A stretch of DNA of 64,000 bases, taken from NCBI GenBank assembly GCA_963854735.1, contig OY978100.1, positions 1,240,001 to 1,304,000 of the forward strand, given 5' to 3'. Positions 34,201-45,645 of the stretch are shown piece by piece. A program made the position numbers and the translations under genes. The notes beneath the pieces were generated by a model. The model made no database searches. It saw nothing but the letters and a program-made list of their open reading frames with translations, and had not been told where the DNA came from. Each line of letters begins with the position of its first letter. Within the stretch, counting starts at the first letter, position 1. Source of the DNA: Marvania coccoides (Eukaryota; Chlorophyta; Trebouxiophyceae; Chlorellales; Chlorellaceae).

Positions 34201-35842
34201 GGACGGCGGCGCTGGCGCTACTGCTGCTCCGCCAATCATTGACGATGCTGCGCACGCTGCGGCTCAAGCCGCGGTGGCGGCCGCCACCGCGGAGGCTTCC
34301 CACCTGCAGGAGGATCGCGAGGCGGCGGCGAAGCGGGGACAGGCCAAGGCCGAGGCTGCCCTGCGGGAAATGGAGGCCAATTCAGTGAGGGCGGAGCCGC
34401 TGGGCCTGGACCGCCGGCACAACCGCTACTGGCGTTTTGTGCGGGGCAGAGGTGCGCTAGCGGCAGCGGTGACATCAACGGGGCACCCGCCAGACCCTAA
34501 TTTTGGCCGCGTGTATGTGGAAAATCACGAAGACGGCACGCTGCGCATGGTGAGCACTCCCGACGCGCTGAACGCGCTCATGGCGGCGCTGGACCGCCGT
34601 GGCGCCCGGGAAGGGAAGCTGCTGGCGTCACTGATGCGCCACAAGGACTCATTTATGGCTGCAATGCCTGCTGCGCCGCTGGCACTGTCGCCCATCATCA
34701 TCTCTGAGGACTCCTCTGCTGCGTCCAAGCTCAAATCCGACCTGCTGGCGCTGCATTCGTCGCTGCCCGAGGGCGCAATCGACGCGGAAGCGGCAGGGTT
34801 CCACTCGGCTGCGTGGGAGGCGGCGGTGGCGGCAGCAGAGGACGCTGCAGCGCTGCGGCGGTGCCTGGGGCAGCTGGAGGACGCCATTTCCCCCGCCGTG
34901 CTGCACTCTAACTACTCTAAAGATCCGCTGCTGGTGAAGGGCGCGTGGATCCCGGTGGGGGGAGAGGTGGCCACAGCGCGTCCTGGCAGCACAGCAGCGG
35001 AAGCCATGCTGCCGGCGTCGCCTGCGCTTGGGGCCGCTGCAGACCAGCAGCAAGGGACCTCCGACCAAGAGCAGCGTGCGCCAGAGCCCCCTGGCCCGCT
35101 GGCATGGCTGCCGCCCACTATCTCAGCGGTGGCGCTGCGGCTGGAGTCGCTGACCGCTGCAATTAAATTTGACGGGGCCACGGCGGCCAGGGACACCGCA
35201 GATGGGTACCACCGCGTGCTGCGACCCGGGAGGCTGCCTGGGGCACGCCCCGATGGCGTGCTGCTGGGGTCTCCGCTGTCTCGCAATGGCCTGGTTGCCC
35301 CCTCGTTTTTTCCTGTCTTCCCGCACCGCATGCTGTTCACCCCCCGCGTGGACTTCTCCTTTGACGTGGCCAAGTTCCAGCAGCACGTGGCCACTGGCAA
35401 TGACGATGTCCTGGTGGTGGCGGCAGCTGCCAGAGGAAAGGGCGTCGGCAGGGGGGCCAGGGGCCGCTCGCGAGCCAAGCCCAAGGGCAGAGCAGGTGCC
35501 GGGGGCGGCGGAGAGCGCGGTGGCGCCGGCAGGCGCGGTGGCGGCAAAGGAAGAGGCGGTGGGGGCGGCGGTGGCTGTGGGGCGACCACCGGCGGCCATC
35601 GCAGCGCCCTGGGCCGTGAGCTGGGCGCGCAGTCGGACTCTGAACGGCACTACGGATCGGGGCTGGATGATGACGAGGATGACGATGAGTATATGAGCAG
35701 AATGCCGTCGGCGTCTGGGCGGCCGTCGGCGGCCCCCTCTGCCGCACCCTCCACCGCTGCGGACGATGACGACGAGGAGATTTCGGCTGAGGACGGCGCC
35801 ACCGTGGGTGGCGATGAGGACAGCGACCAGGACATGGATTGA
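31230..35842 (+). CDS. RLT: RLT-type homeobox-DDT protein (ISWI remodeler subunit)
   Basis: Plant-lineage accessory subunit of ISWI chromatin remodelers. Three exons, 31230-31272, 31429-33450 and 33549-35842, give 1452 aa. The homeodomain is at about residues 61-116 (QKEALEAAFQANHFPDEATR, then ISTWFSHRRRKER). A long Arg/Glu-rich coiled coil covers about 210-390. The DDT domain is at about 470-525 (MLSAWAVLAAFPQLLAL). The HARE-HTH is at about 645-700, where the junction KTPEVSVSGALARDVLFDK confirms the intron. WHIM1 starts near 805 (SWVASLKEHGYNELPLDQRV) and WHIM2/3 near 968 (AEPLGLDRRHNRYWRFV). The tail has a Gly/Arg-rich block and acidic clusters. The homeodomain third helix has His where most have Asn51; plant RLTs, as I recall, share this. 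Confidence 0.93.
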
Positions 35843-36881
35843 TTGATGGTGGAATAGCACTCTTGAGAGAGTGAAGTGAAGTTATTTTGATTAATAATTG
35901 GGGTTGGATTTGTTTTGTTTCGGAGTGATTTTCGCTTGCACGTGCATGTGGTATACAAAAACAACACTGCAGGCTTGTAACATTTTTGAAGAAAAGGCTT
36001 ATAGACCATCAGAAGAAAGGGAAGTTGTGGCTGCAATTATGGCAAACTATGTGGTGCTGCTCCACCTGTCCCTAACCCCGCTACAGGTATCGAATAATTT
36101 CCTCACACTGTTTTTTCTTTTAAATATGCGCGATTTGTTGCCCCTTCAGTCGTCCCTGTTTGGGTCTTTGTTTGCTTTGTGATTTTTTCCCCATTGCTTC
36201 TAATCTTTCCTCCAAGTACGGTTAAAATTACATATAATATTACAGGATGCTCCTTTGTCAGATTACAGGCAAATCAAGTCAGGAAGCGGAATGTGTCGCG
36301 CGGAGCGGGAAGGCAGTTTTCAGATTCCCCAGGGAACAAGCCCTGAAAAACATTAACGATTATAATGGCATGAAAGGAAAATTCGACAAATGGTTCATCT
36401 AGTATTAAGGTTTGATTCAAAGGATGAACTTTAAAATTAAGGGTATGACAAAGTTGTATGACAAACAAAGAAAAGCACGCAGTTACCGATAAGAAAAAAC
36501 TGTTTGTAAAAGTGAGCCATTTTTTGCTATGTAGTAGTAAAGAACCTGTAGGTTGCATAATTTTAGTATAGTAGTAAACCTGTAAAATCGCCAGAAATGT
36601 GAAATTGGTGGAAAAGAAAAAGAGCCGACCCCCAGTGATGGAGCCAGCATGGGGAAAAACCCGAGACGAGGTGAAATATTGCCGAAATATCAGCATTTAT
36701 AAGATTTAAGGGGGAAAGAAGAGAGGGTGAAGAAGAGGGAGGAAAAAAGGGAAAACAGTTTTTAAAAGCAAACAAACGGTCAGTTATATGCAAAAGTAGA
36801 CAGCAAAAGAAGGGGGCATTAAATTCCATGTATCATTAAACTTGGATCTCATATATTATGAAATCCGAAGGAAAGGCTTGA
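35843..36881. other. intergenic, ~1 kb, AT-rich
   Basis: Between RLT (+) and the unknown minus gene ending at 36882. A TGTAA at 35976-35980 is the likely RLT poly(A) signal. No further ORF with coding character was seen. Confidence 0.5.
35976..35980 (+). promoter_or_regulatory. putative TGTAA poly(A) signal of RLT
   Basis: Lies 134 nt after the RLT stop codon, in an AT-rich 3' region. Confidence 0.45.
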
Positions 36882-37612
36882 CTAGATTGCCGCTAAGTGA
36901 ACCATGGGTCGAGGCGTCATGAACTTCAAAAAGCTAAAACTCTGCACGAGCCAAAACGTAAGAACGATAATCAGACACTGCATCGTATCGCGAAGTTCTA
37001 AAGTTCAAGCATACTGGTTGCTGTGCTGAAACTTACGTTGCCGGTGGCCAGCATCGAAGACAGCTCGTTGCAAACGTTAGGAGGGATCTGGTCGGGCGTC
37101 GCCCGAAACAGAAGCGCGCACGATTCGACGAGGGCGGGCGCAAAGTCTTGCTGTTTCGCTGGTGTGGCGCGACGAGCTTCTTCGCGCAAAATCGGGAGGC
37201 TAAATTCACGCACAGTGAGGGCTGTTTCCCGCTTCAAAGCGGGCGTTGGCACCATGAGCTGCTGCATTTCTTCTTCAGGAGAGGAGACTGGCAGGTCGGC
37301 GTCTTTGGCACTGCAGAACAGTTGTTCCGCCAGCTCCTCCAAGGTCACCAAATTCAAAGATTTCGGCAGCTCGGTGGCAACCTGGGAAGTGACGTCCGCG
37401 GTGACACAGGGGAAGTAATCAGGGAGGCATTGGGGCTCCGTCAGCTCCATTTTGGCGGGCACCTCGCTGGGCTGCCGTTGTACCAAACGGCGCTTGACTC
37501 GGGGCTTGCGCAGCCCCTGCCCGCTGCTGCGCACGTTGCGAAGCAGCAGCAGCTGAGAGACACCGCCGCTCTGGGATCGCGTCTTGCTTGCTGAGGCCGC
37601 GCGCATTTTCAT
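36882..37612 (-). CDS. uncharacterised basic/helical protein
   Basis: Exon 1, 37612-37037 (192 codons), ends at a canonical GTAAGT donor (GGCAAC|GTAAGT). Exon 2, 36941-36882, follows a GTGCAG acceptor in phase and encodes 19 residues (SFSFLKFMTPRPMVHLAAI) before TAG, giving 211 aa. The N-terminal 60 residues are very basic (MKMRAASASKTRSQSGG, then GLRKPRVKRRLVQRQ), consistent with nuclear or nucleic-acid-binding location. The remainder is acidic and helical (LVTLEELAEQLFCSAKDADL). The frame is open further upstream, but ATG 37612 lies at the composition change. No family is recognised. Confidence 0.55.
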
Positions 37613-39339
37613 GTGAGTACGAGAAAAAATGTCGAAAAAAAATTCTGCGTAGGACCACCAACGAAGTGTTAGGCATTCAAACAACGGCTACATAAGATGC
37701 AATGATGCAGGCTTACCGGGGTTCACAGTTGCTAGACTCGCGCAAAATGCGCAACAACTTTCGATTTGTTGAAAAAACAATTGTCGTTGTCCTCGAACAA
37801 ATGTTGGCCAGCGAGGTTTTCCAAACCTGAAAATGGCGTGTTGTTAATTAATTAGCAAATAGCTACCCCCACGGCAGCTCTATCTCTCTTGGGCTGTTGA
37901 CGTATCCTCCCACATTGACTGGTCCTTCCTTCTAAAAGTTCGACGCGCTTGTAGTGCCTGTTCTCAGTACAGCAAAGATTCTAGCCTTTCCACGAAATTT
38001 GATCCATCAAAGCGAAGCGACTTACAGAAACATAGCCCTTAGCCCTTGGTCTGGCTTAACTTTCAAACAATGACGGTTAATAACCATCAATTTTTAGGAT
38101 TTAACTATTCCCGAAAAGTACCAGCCGTTTTTTTAGGATTGCGCATAGTAGTAGACTTTCCGCATTTTCTATGTAAATAACAGCGATTTCAGTGAGTATT
38201 CGGCATTTGGGGCAACTGAAATCGTGCTCTCTTAGTTTCAGAGCAGAAACTCATTTTTCTCATGCCGCCTGTCCAACTGCCCAGCCTCCAGGACCGGCGG
38301 TCGAAGGGGCTTAGCGTGTTAGAGGGCGATAATGCGACACGAGTGCGATAAAGCCAGCCCTCGAACTTGTGGAGCTTATGGCAGCAGCAGGGGCATCGAC
38401 GGAGCGTTGCCGGCAGAATCAGAGCACTGGCACTGTTACGAGAACTCGTGGCCCTGGACATTCGGAATTGGGTGCTTGAATGCAACTGCTCAGCCCATTT
38501 TGCTCTCCAGCACACGCCTAAGGTGCTGCCGTCAACAGCTCTAAATCGCTTGATCACTGACCAGTGTCCTCTCGGGCCTACCAAAAGAACTGCTCAATTT
38601 TATTTTGATGCCTTTGTCGTGCAACACACCTAGTTTTCCAACGCAACCAGATAATATGCAAGCAGTGGTGAGTTTCAGCTGACGGCCATAAAAATGGGGG
38701 TAGCAGAATTTCCAGAGCAGAGAGCTGCGCATTCCCCGACTTTCCCCCGGAAGCTGCGGCACCCTACATGAAGCCAGCATGTACCAGATGCAAACACAGT
38801 GTAGTGCAAAGCGCTGTATGGTTTTGACATAACATTTGTACTCCAAATCTGGGATCCGACGACCCACTACAGAATCTCATCGCCAAACAATAACCAAGAA
38901 GCGTTCGCCCTTGTGCCCCGCAGCTCGAGAGTTTAGAGGAGCCTCAAAGAAAGATGCTCCGCAAATAGAATCAGATCAAAAGTTAAAAACTTGAATTAAA
39001 AAGAAAAAAATACTTTGAAAATTTCTGCTCGTCTTGCCTCTTTATTTTTAGGGCCAGAAATCATACAAAGAGAGAAGGGGTATGCCGCTCACAGGAGCCA
39101 TGTCAAAAGAAGGGATCTCCCCGTGTTGCCGTCTGGGGTTTGACTGTGAAATGACACGGAACTGCCAGATTATATGAAACAAGCTAAATTCATACAAAAA
39201 TAAATCTTAATTGAAAAATGTATAAAAAAGAAATGTGTGATTAAACTGAGTGCTAAAAAGGGGTAGTAATATATTTTAGTTATTATATTGCTTTTCTAGT
39301 TTACTGCAAGCCGAGAAAGAAACCTTCCTAACATTCTTT
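37613..39339. other. gene-poor region, ~1.7 kb
   Basis: Mostly AT-rich. A GC-richer island at about 38270-38640 is open on both strands (minus frame 38189-38584, plus frame 38367-38633), but neither translation resembles a known family and splice signals are weak. The rest shows no feature. Confidence 0.4.
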
Positions 39340-41160
39340 CTATTTCGCCTGGAGACCCTGCACGAACGCCGTCACCTCGTCCACAAACTGTTGCGGGCAC
39401 TCTTCGTGCGGCATATGCCCGCAGGCCTCAAATTCCACCAGCCGCGCCCCTGGCACCAAGCTTGCCAGCCGCCGACTATTCACCAACGGCACCAGCGCGT
39501 CGTCCACCCCGTGCACGATCAGCACCGCCACCCCGGCGGCGGCGCAGGCCGTCGCCAGGCGCTCCGCCTGCGACAGATGGCCGTCGTGGCGAGCAAAAGT
39601 GTCAATTATCGAGTGCCACAGCCCCGCTTTTTCGGTGAACCGTGCGTCGAGGAAGCGCAAGATGCCGTGCTCCCACCCCCGGACCAGCTGCCCAATGCGG
39701 TATCCCTCCACATAGCTCGGAGTGATCTTGGTGGGGTCTGACCACGCTGAGCTCAGCCCCCGCTCCCAGAACCTCCGCGTGCGCACCAGCCGCCGCAGCA
39801 CCAGCAGCAGCAGTGGCGACACTAGCGCCAGCGCCAGGCGAGCGCACTCCGCCATCACGACCTGCAGCAGCGCTGCAGCCACCCGCAACACTGATTTCCT
39901 CCGCTTTTGGCGCTTTCTGCCCCCACCGCCCTCTCCCTCTCCTTCTGCGGATGTCTTGGTCATCGCTTCGACTAACTCCACCGAGCCAGGGGGGTCCTGA
40001 GTCATCAGCAGCTCCTCTATGAGGGCAGCGCCGGTGGCCACCACATCTCGCCGCTGCTTTGACGGCGCTTCGGTGCGCGACGAAGACGGCGGGGACGTCC
40101 ACAGCGCCACGATGGCCGGCGCCACCAAAACCACCCCAGCAAAGGCCTCTGGCCGCCGAATCACAGCCTCAGCCACCGCTGCACCACCCATCGAGTGCCC
40201 TATCAACACTTTTTTCGTTTTGGGGGGCGCTCCAGCAGTTTTAGCAGCAGCAGCGTCAACAGTTTCGCCTCCGTCCATCGCCTCCTTGGCAGTGGCAGCA
40301 GCGGTAGATTTTTGTCTGCGGGACTCCAGCAGCGCTAGCTCAGCGTCCATCACCGCTTCTGCCGCCCGCGCGTTGAACCCCATGGTGTAGTACGTGCGCT
40401 TAAAGGGGCGCGCCGACAGGCCGAAGCCTGGCATGTCGTGGGCGGTGGACAGAGCCGAGCATGACACTGCCAGCTTATCCAGAACGAAGCTCCACGAGAA
40501 GGTGCTGGCGCCAAAGCCGTGCAGGAAGTGCAGCGCGGCGGCGGGGGTGGCGGCGGCGGTGCCCAGCCGGCGCTGGAAGTGCAGGGCGGCGCCGTTGAGG
40601 CACAGAAATTTCGAATCGGGGTACGCCAGCTGCCGCTCCGTGCACTGCACCGCTCGGTAGTACCTCTCCAGCAGCCACAAACGCGACAGCGTCAGCACCA
40701 GCGCGCACAGCGCCGCCATGCCGGCGGAAAAGAGAAGAGAGGGGGCGGGTGGGCGGGCAACGACATAAACCAACGAACAGACAGCCACGCTGAGAAAAAG
40801 GCAGGCGGCATCCTCCCAGGTGGTGAGCGTGGGGCGGTAGTCCAGCGCTTCTGTGAGGGTTTTGGGGGGTGAAGAAGACTGACGGAGGCGTTCGTCAGGG
40901 GATGGGCCGTTGGCGGCTGCAGGGGAGGTTGTGAAGGCATTGGCGAAGGACCAGGCGGCTTGAGCGACACCCGCTTTGCGCACGCTGAGCTTGAGCGCCA
41001 AGGAGGTGGCGCCCCACAGCTCGGCAGGCACAGGAACGCTGAAATTTCGCCATCGGCGCAGAGACAGCTGCAGCCGCGCCCGAGGACGGGCCTGATGATG
41101 ATGGCCGCGATGAGTGGCATCCAAGCGGTCGGTGGAAGCGCTGCGCTGCATAGCCTTCAT
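39340..41160 (-). CDS. alpha/beta hydrolase with N-terminal membrane segments
   Basis: A single-exon gene of 606 aa. The hydrolase core starts at about residue 205 with LHFLHGFGASTFSWSFVLDK. The nucleophile is Ser323 in VLIGHSMGGAAVAEA, the acid is probably Asp in IVHGVDDALVPLVNS, and the base is His in ACGHMPHEECPQQF. All three catalytic residues are present. Two hydrophobic helices at about 115-165 would anchor it to a membrane with the catalytic domain on one side. A Ser/Thr/Glu-rich insert lies in the lid region. The N-terminal 100 residues are basic and could include an organelle-targeting signal. The substrate is unknown; lipid or ester hydrolases are the nearest general class. Confidence 0.85.
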   Translation of the reverse strand: MKAMQRSASTDRLDATHRGHHHQARPRARLQLSLRRWRNFSVPVPAELWGATSLALKLSVRKAGVAQAAWSFANAFTTSPAAANGPSPDERLRQSSSPPKTLTEALDYRPTLTTWEDAACLFLSVAVCSLVYVVARPPAPSLLFSAGMAALCALVLTLSRLWLLERYYRAVQCTERQLAYPDSKFLCLNGAALHFQRRLGTAAATPAAALHFLHGFGASTFSWSFVLDKLAVSCSALSTAHDMPGFGLSARPFKRTYYTMGFNARAAEAVMDAELALLESRRQKSTAAATAKEAMDGGETVDAAAAKTAGAPPKTKKVLIGHSMGGAAVAEAVIRRPEAFAGVVLVAPAIVALWTSPPSSSRTEAPSKQRRDVVATGAALIEELLMTQDPPGSVELVEAMTKTSAEGEGEGGGGRKRQKRRKSVLRVAAALLQVVMAECARLALALVSPLLLLVLRRLVRTRRFWERGLSSAWSDPTKITPSYVEGYRIGQLVRGWEHGILRFLDARFTEKAGLWHSIIDTFARHDGHLSQAERLATACAAAGVAVLIVHGVDDALVPLVNSRRLASLVPGARLVEFEACGHMPHEECPQQFVDEVTAFVQGLQAK

Positions 41161-42371
41161 ATTTGCCGAAGCTAGCTAAGATTTATAGACAGCTCATTTG
41201 ATTAAAAGTTGAAGGATAATGGCTCAGATTCATTTCGGCGAGTGTCCAGGGGGTTGGATGCAGCAATGAGCATCGCAAGGCGCTGTCTTCGTAATAAAAA
41301 GCAGCGAAAACCCGTGTGATCCCTCCCTTATCGGAATTCTTCCGTTGCTAAGTTTTTGGGGGCTGTGCTGGGGCTTATGGAGGCCCTGAAAAAAAATGCG
41401 TATACTGAATGGGCCTACTCAATCAGGCCTCTCGTAGGCTGCCGTGTCTACTTTCTGCTTTTTGGGATTTCAGTGACAGTCGGTCACACGGAGGGTCAAA
41501 AGGTTACAGAGAGCATGCAAATGAGTGAAAAAATAATTAACACCAGTTTCTTTTAATGGTAGGAATCAAATCAAAGGGAGGAAGGACAGGGTCTTCTATT
41601 CGGGAGGGCCGACAGGGCGGCAAATCCACCGAAATAGCAGGGAAGAAAAGCAAATAATCGACATTATGATGAAACGAAAGGTTAAGACGTGCTAGGCCTA
41701 ACTTTAACAGGCCAATCAGGGTGAGAAAAAGCTGAAAGGGGTTGGAATAATGGACCCGTCTGATCGCAGGAGGGCCATGAAGGAAACGTTTGTTCTGAAT
41801 TTGGTTTTGGCCCCAGGGGAAAAGGGGTGCAAGGGCCAAACATGTATATACGAAGACAGCAAGCACAGCAGGTGAATTTCAGGGGGAAATTGAAAACAAA
41901 AATCCTGCGTGAAGCCAAAAAACGATTTCAATATATCTGGTGTATGTGTAAAACTGGGGCGAAACGGGGGGAACCACGTTGCTGAACTTGAAAGACAGGG
42001 AAAACACAAGCAAGCACAAAATTGGCATAGGAAAAAAACGAGAGAGAAAGAGACATTATTGATTTGACAGCAGCAAACCAGTTGCACTACACATTGTTGA
42101 GCGCCTGGTTGCTGCTACTACTACTTGAAGACTGGCACCTCCCACAGGCGTCCCAAAAGAGTACACGAAATGGTGAACACAGGAAGGAAAAAAATGACAG
42201 TACGTATGGATAGGCATTGTTTCGTTGAAAATGGAAGGGCGTACTTTTCATATATGCCCAAAAGTACCCGAGAAAAAATGGGGGAATCAGCATTGGATTT
42301 GTAGGAGATTGATGGAGGAAAACAATTTTTTTGGAGCGGGATTTGCCATTTTCTAGTAATAAAAATTTTGC
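41161..42371. other. intergenic, ~1.2 kb
   Basis: Between the hydrolase start and the START-protein stop, both on the minus strand. Moderately AT-rich. Minus-strand open frames at 41537-42087 are low-complexity Phe/Pro/Leu-rich and look like chance openings. No RNA gene was found. Confidence 0.45.
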
Positions 42372-44133
42372 TCATGCATCCTCAGAATGGCTCACCACCC
42401 GGTGCGATCTGAGCCCAAACCGCGCCCTGGGCTTGGAGGCGCCAGCAGCACGGTGCTGCCGCGACCCGCCATGGGCACCAGAAGCAGCGTGCTGGCCGAC
42501 GTGGCCTCCGCTGTGGCGCTTTTGCGTGCCGTGGGCGTGGCGGTGGCCATGCACGCTGCGGTGGTGGTGGTAGTGGGGCACAGAGGCACCGCCAGCAGCA
42601 GCAGGAGCTTGCTGCTCCTCAGCTGCCGCCGCGGCACGGCTGCGAAGCACAGCACTGGAACCTGACCGAGAGAAGGCAATGGCGACTCCAGACGCCAGCA
42701 GCATGCACCCCAGACTGGCGGTGCGCGACAGCCGCGAAGACGATCCCACAGGCCGTTCCCCAGCCGCTTCCTGCTGCGCCACCACAGGCATGGGCGTGGC
42801 CAGCAGCAGCGGGATGACGCCAGCGCCGTAGGTCTGCGCGTCGGGCTGGAACGGGTCGCACCGCTCGCGGCGCGCCTCCACAAACTCCTTCACCTTGGGG
42901 ACCATTTTGTTGACGAAGCCCGCCATGCCGTGGCGCACCGCAAAGCGTGCCAGGTTTTCGGGGATGCCAAAGTCTTCAAAATGCAGCAGCGTGGTCTCAC
43001 ACACGGGGCGCCCGGCGCCATTCGGGCAGGGCACCGTGCGGGACCGCCACATGGAGTAGTAGGACGACATTCGAACCACCCCCTGCAGGGGCGGGGCCGC
43101 CGGGTGCTCCACGCTCTTTGTGATGCCATACAGGGTGGAGGCGTCGTCGCCCGCGAACACGCGGCGCGCGATGACGTACTCGCGGCGGGAGAGGAAGGCG
43201 AAGGGGAAGGAGCGCAGCCAGCGCACCACCTGGCAGCGGTGGCCATGCTCGTGGGCCCCCTCCAGCAGCTGGTGCTCAGTGATCATGCCGTCCCACTTGG
43301 GCCGAGTGTCGTCGTCCTGAAGCAGTAGATACATACAGCACGCGACGTGTTAGAGACAGGGGAGCTTCAGATATTTAAATGTGACGCTTCCGCCACAGTG
43401 ACGTGAAGTATTGCTGAAACACACAGAACTAACTCACCAGGTAAAAGTCCATGTACTCCTGCGCGGTGGCGTTCTCGCTGATGGTGACGCTCTTGTACTC
43501 GGTCTTCCCAGAGGGCAGGGTGCGGCGGTACGCTGTGTATTCACAGCCCTCCCACCGCTTGTGCAGCATGTGCTCCCACGCGGGGCCAGAGCCACGCTCC
43601 ACCACGTCCTTGAAGGACTCAAGGTCCGCGGTGGTGACGTACCACCGCAGGCTGTCCGCCAGGGCGGCGGTGTTGTTGGGGGAGAAAGCGCCGGAAGCGT
43701 CGGCGGCGGAGGGGGTGGTGAGTGCGGCAGGCCATTGGAAGGGCTGTCGGGTGGTGATGGAGGTCCACAAGGCGCGAACGAGGGCGCGGAAGGTGCCGGG
43801 GGAGCAGAAGCGGTACCAGACCTCACGGACGAGGAGGAAGAAATTGAATACGACGGTGGCGCGGCCGAGCCAAACGCCGGAGGGTGTCAGCATGATGAAG
43901 TTCTTTCGCTTGGTCCACTTGGGCCTTGGGAGCTGCAAAAGGTGGGAGCTGAGGTCAGAAAAGGCCGCAATTGAACGTTGCGGAAAATTCAATTTGCAAC
44001 GGAATTCCGGCTCCGGAACGGCACTCACGAGCCATCCTAGTGCCAGGCCAAACAGCCAGACTGCCAAAATATGGCCAACCCATGGAAAAAACCCCAAGGA
44101 CGCGGCGTCAATGAGCATGTTTGCTGCTCCCAT
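42372..44133 (-). CDS. START-domain lipid-binding membrane protein
   Basis: Three exons, 44133-44029, 43932-43438 and 43316-42372, all in phase 0 (514 aa). The first 35 residues include a hydrophobic helix (VGHILAVWLFGLALGWL). The first intron is 96 nt with no in-frame stop and would otherwise be translated. The START domain spans about residues 95-330: LADSLRWYVTTADLESFKDV, then DDDTRPKWDGMITEHQLLEG, SRREYVIARRVFAGDD and a closing helix FGIPENLARFAVRHGMAGFV. It should bind a sterol or phospholipid (PCTP/StAR-like). A second hydrophobic helix and a His/Ser/Gly-rich tail end the protein. Gene neighbour MAGO is unrelated in function. Confidence 0.85.
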
Positions 44134-44465
44134 GGCGTCGTGACTCGAGCGGTAGCTCCTGCTGAGAAGGTGTATTTGGCGACTTCGCGCAGAAAAAATA
44201 TATAAAAAATGAAATAAATTGTGTGCCGGAGCACTCTCGGCTTTCGAAATCGCCGAAAGGATTTGGACGAAAAAGAAACAGAACCAGCTAGATTCTGCCG
44301 AGAAATTCGAGTCTACCACGCTGCTCAGCAGCTCCTACTACTCTTTGCCAGCGTCTATGGACAGACTAGCCAGCGCAATTGCGCAGTAGGGTTCTTCTGC
44401 CTCTTCTCTGACACCCCCAGACAGTGGGCTGGCAAAATTTTCAAATTTTCAACGCGTTACACGGC

Positions 44466-45160
44466 TTAAATGGGCTGAATTTTGAAGTGCGAGTTTATGA
44501 GAGAAAATGCCAGGCACTTGATGTCTTGCGCCAGGTAGTAGAACACTCGCAGTCCCTCTGGGTCCTCGCTCGACTGCACCTGCAGCAGCGACCCCAGCTT
44601 GGTGGTCGCAAACGAGATGTGGTCGCCGCCTAGAACCACCTCCAGCTCCTGCCGCCCCACCCGGTCCGGCTCTGGCCACTTGCCGTCGTCTTCCTTCATG
44701 ATCTGCGGGCGTGTAAAGGGTGGGCGGTGAGTTGAAATTAGAAGAAAAGGCAGGGTGGGTAAGACTACACAGTCTCTCCATGGGCTGATGCCTTCGTTCC
44801 TCACCTCGCTATCCTCCACAATGCGCTTCAGCTCGTTCAGCACTGCTGGTGAGACGTGCACCTCCTTCCTGATCATGGTGTCGTTCTTGTAGTTGGAGTT
44901 GTTGGCGTATCGAAGCTGCGTGGTGCATGGAAAAGAGGAAATGAGGTAGATGGCACGTAGGAACAACATTCGGGTTCAAAAAAAAAATAGGCAGAAGGGA
45001 AAATAAAGATGCACAAAATCAAATCTTTCAAAACTCGGAGATGTTTGAAGCGCACCTTCCCGTCGGGTCGAAATTCGATTTCCAAAAATTCATGGCCGAA
45101 TTTCCCTCTGTGACCGATATAAAGCCGGACATACAAGTCATCTGTATTTTTTTGCGACAT
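44466..45160 (-). CDS. MAGO: Mago nashi, exon junction complex core subunit
   Basis: MAGO binds Y14 and locks eIF4A3 on spliced mRNA. Three exons, 45160-45056, 44915-44805 and 44702-44466, all in phase 0, give 150 aa, the usual length. Conservation is very high: [20 protein letters not shown], then [40 protein letters not shown], and a C-terminus ending [13 protein letters not shown]. The N-terminus is MSQKNTDDL. It lies head to head with SNU114, with 485 bp between the two start codons. Confidence 0.97.
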
Positions 45161-45645
45161 GTTCCAAGCTCCAAGTCTTTTTCAGAAGCAGATCTGAACA
45201 GCGAGTGTCTTATTTAGTATACTAAAAAAAAATGGTCTGCAGCTTTGGCCATTTCACTCTCTTTTGGTTTGCAATTTCAGAGAGGAAGAAAAAAAATGCT
45301 TCAGGGCGGCTCAGGCTTCTAGTTCAATTAATTCATTTATTAAGACACTATTTTAATCAAGAGCACTGGGGAGGGGCCTGCACCACGTTCCCAAAAAGTT
45401 GCTTCTTTGATTCTCTGTTTATTTCTCGCTTGCCGGGAGGAACCAGGCGCCAAACGGACAAATTACCGAAGCCACGAATTATCTACATTAATCTGTGGGG
45501 TGCGCCGCCCTGAAGTCTTGCTCTCCGAGTGCCTATCAATCAATCTTTGGAGAGAGAGCCATCACACCCCTGGTGCCCACATGGCTACGCCGTGCTGATC
45601 CTGATCCAGATTTATTGGCTATCTCGCATCTATAACACCGCAGCA
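45161..45645. promoter_or_regulatory. shared intergenic region, MAGO (-) and SNU114 (+)
   Basis: 485 bp between two divergent spliceosome/EJC genes. AT-rich with scattered GC-rich stretches. No TATA box or clear shared motif was recognised, but the arrangement suggests a bidirectional promoter. Confidence 0.4.

Noticed and set aside
41537..42087. Minus-strand ORFs of about 110-120 codons
   Set aside because: Low-complexity Phe/Pro/Leu composition, no start context, splice sites or family resemblance.
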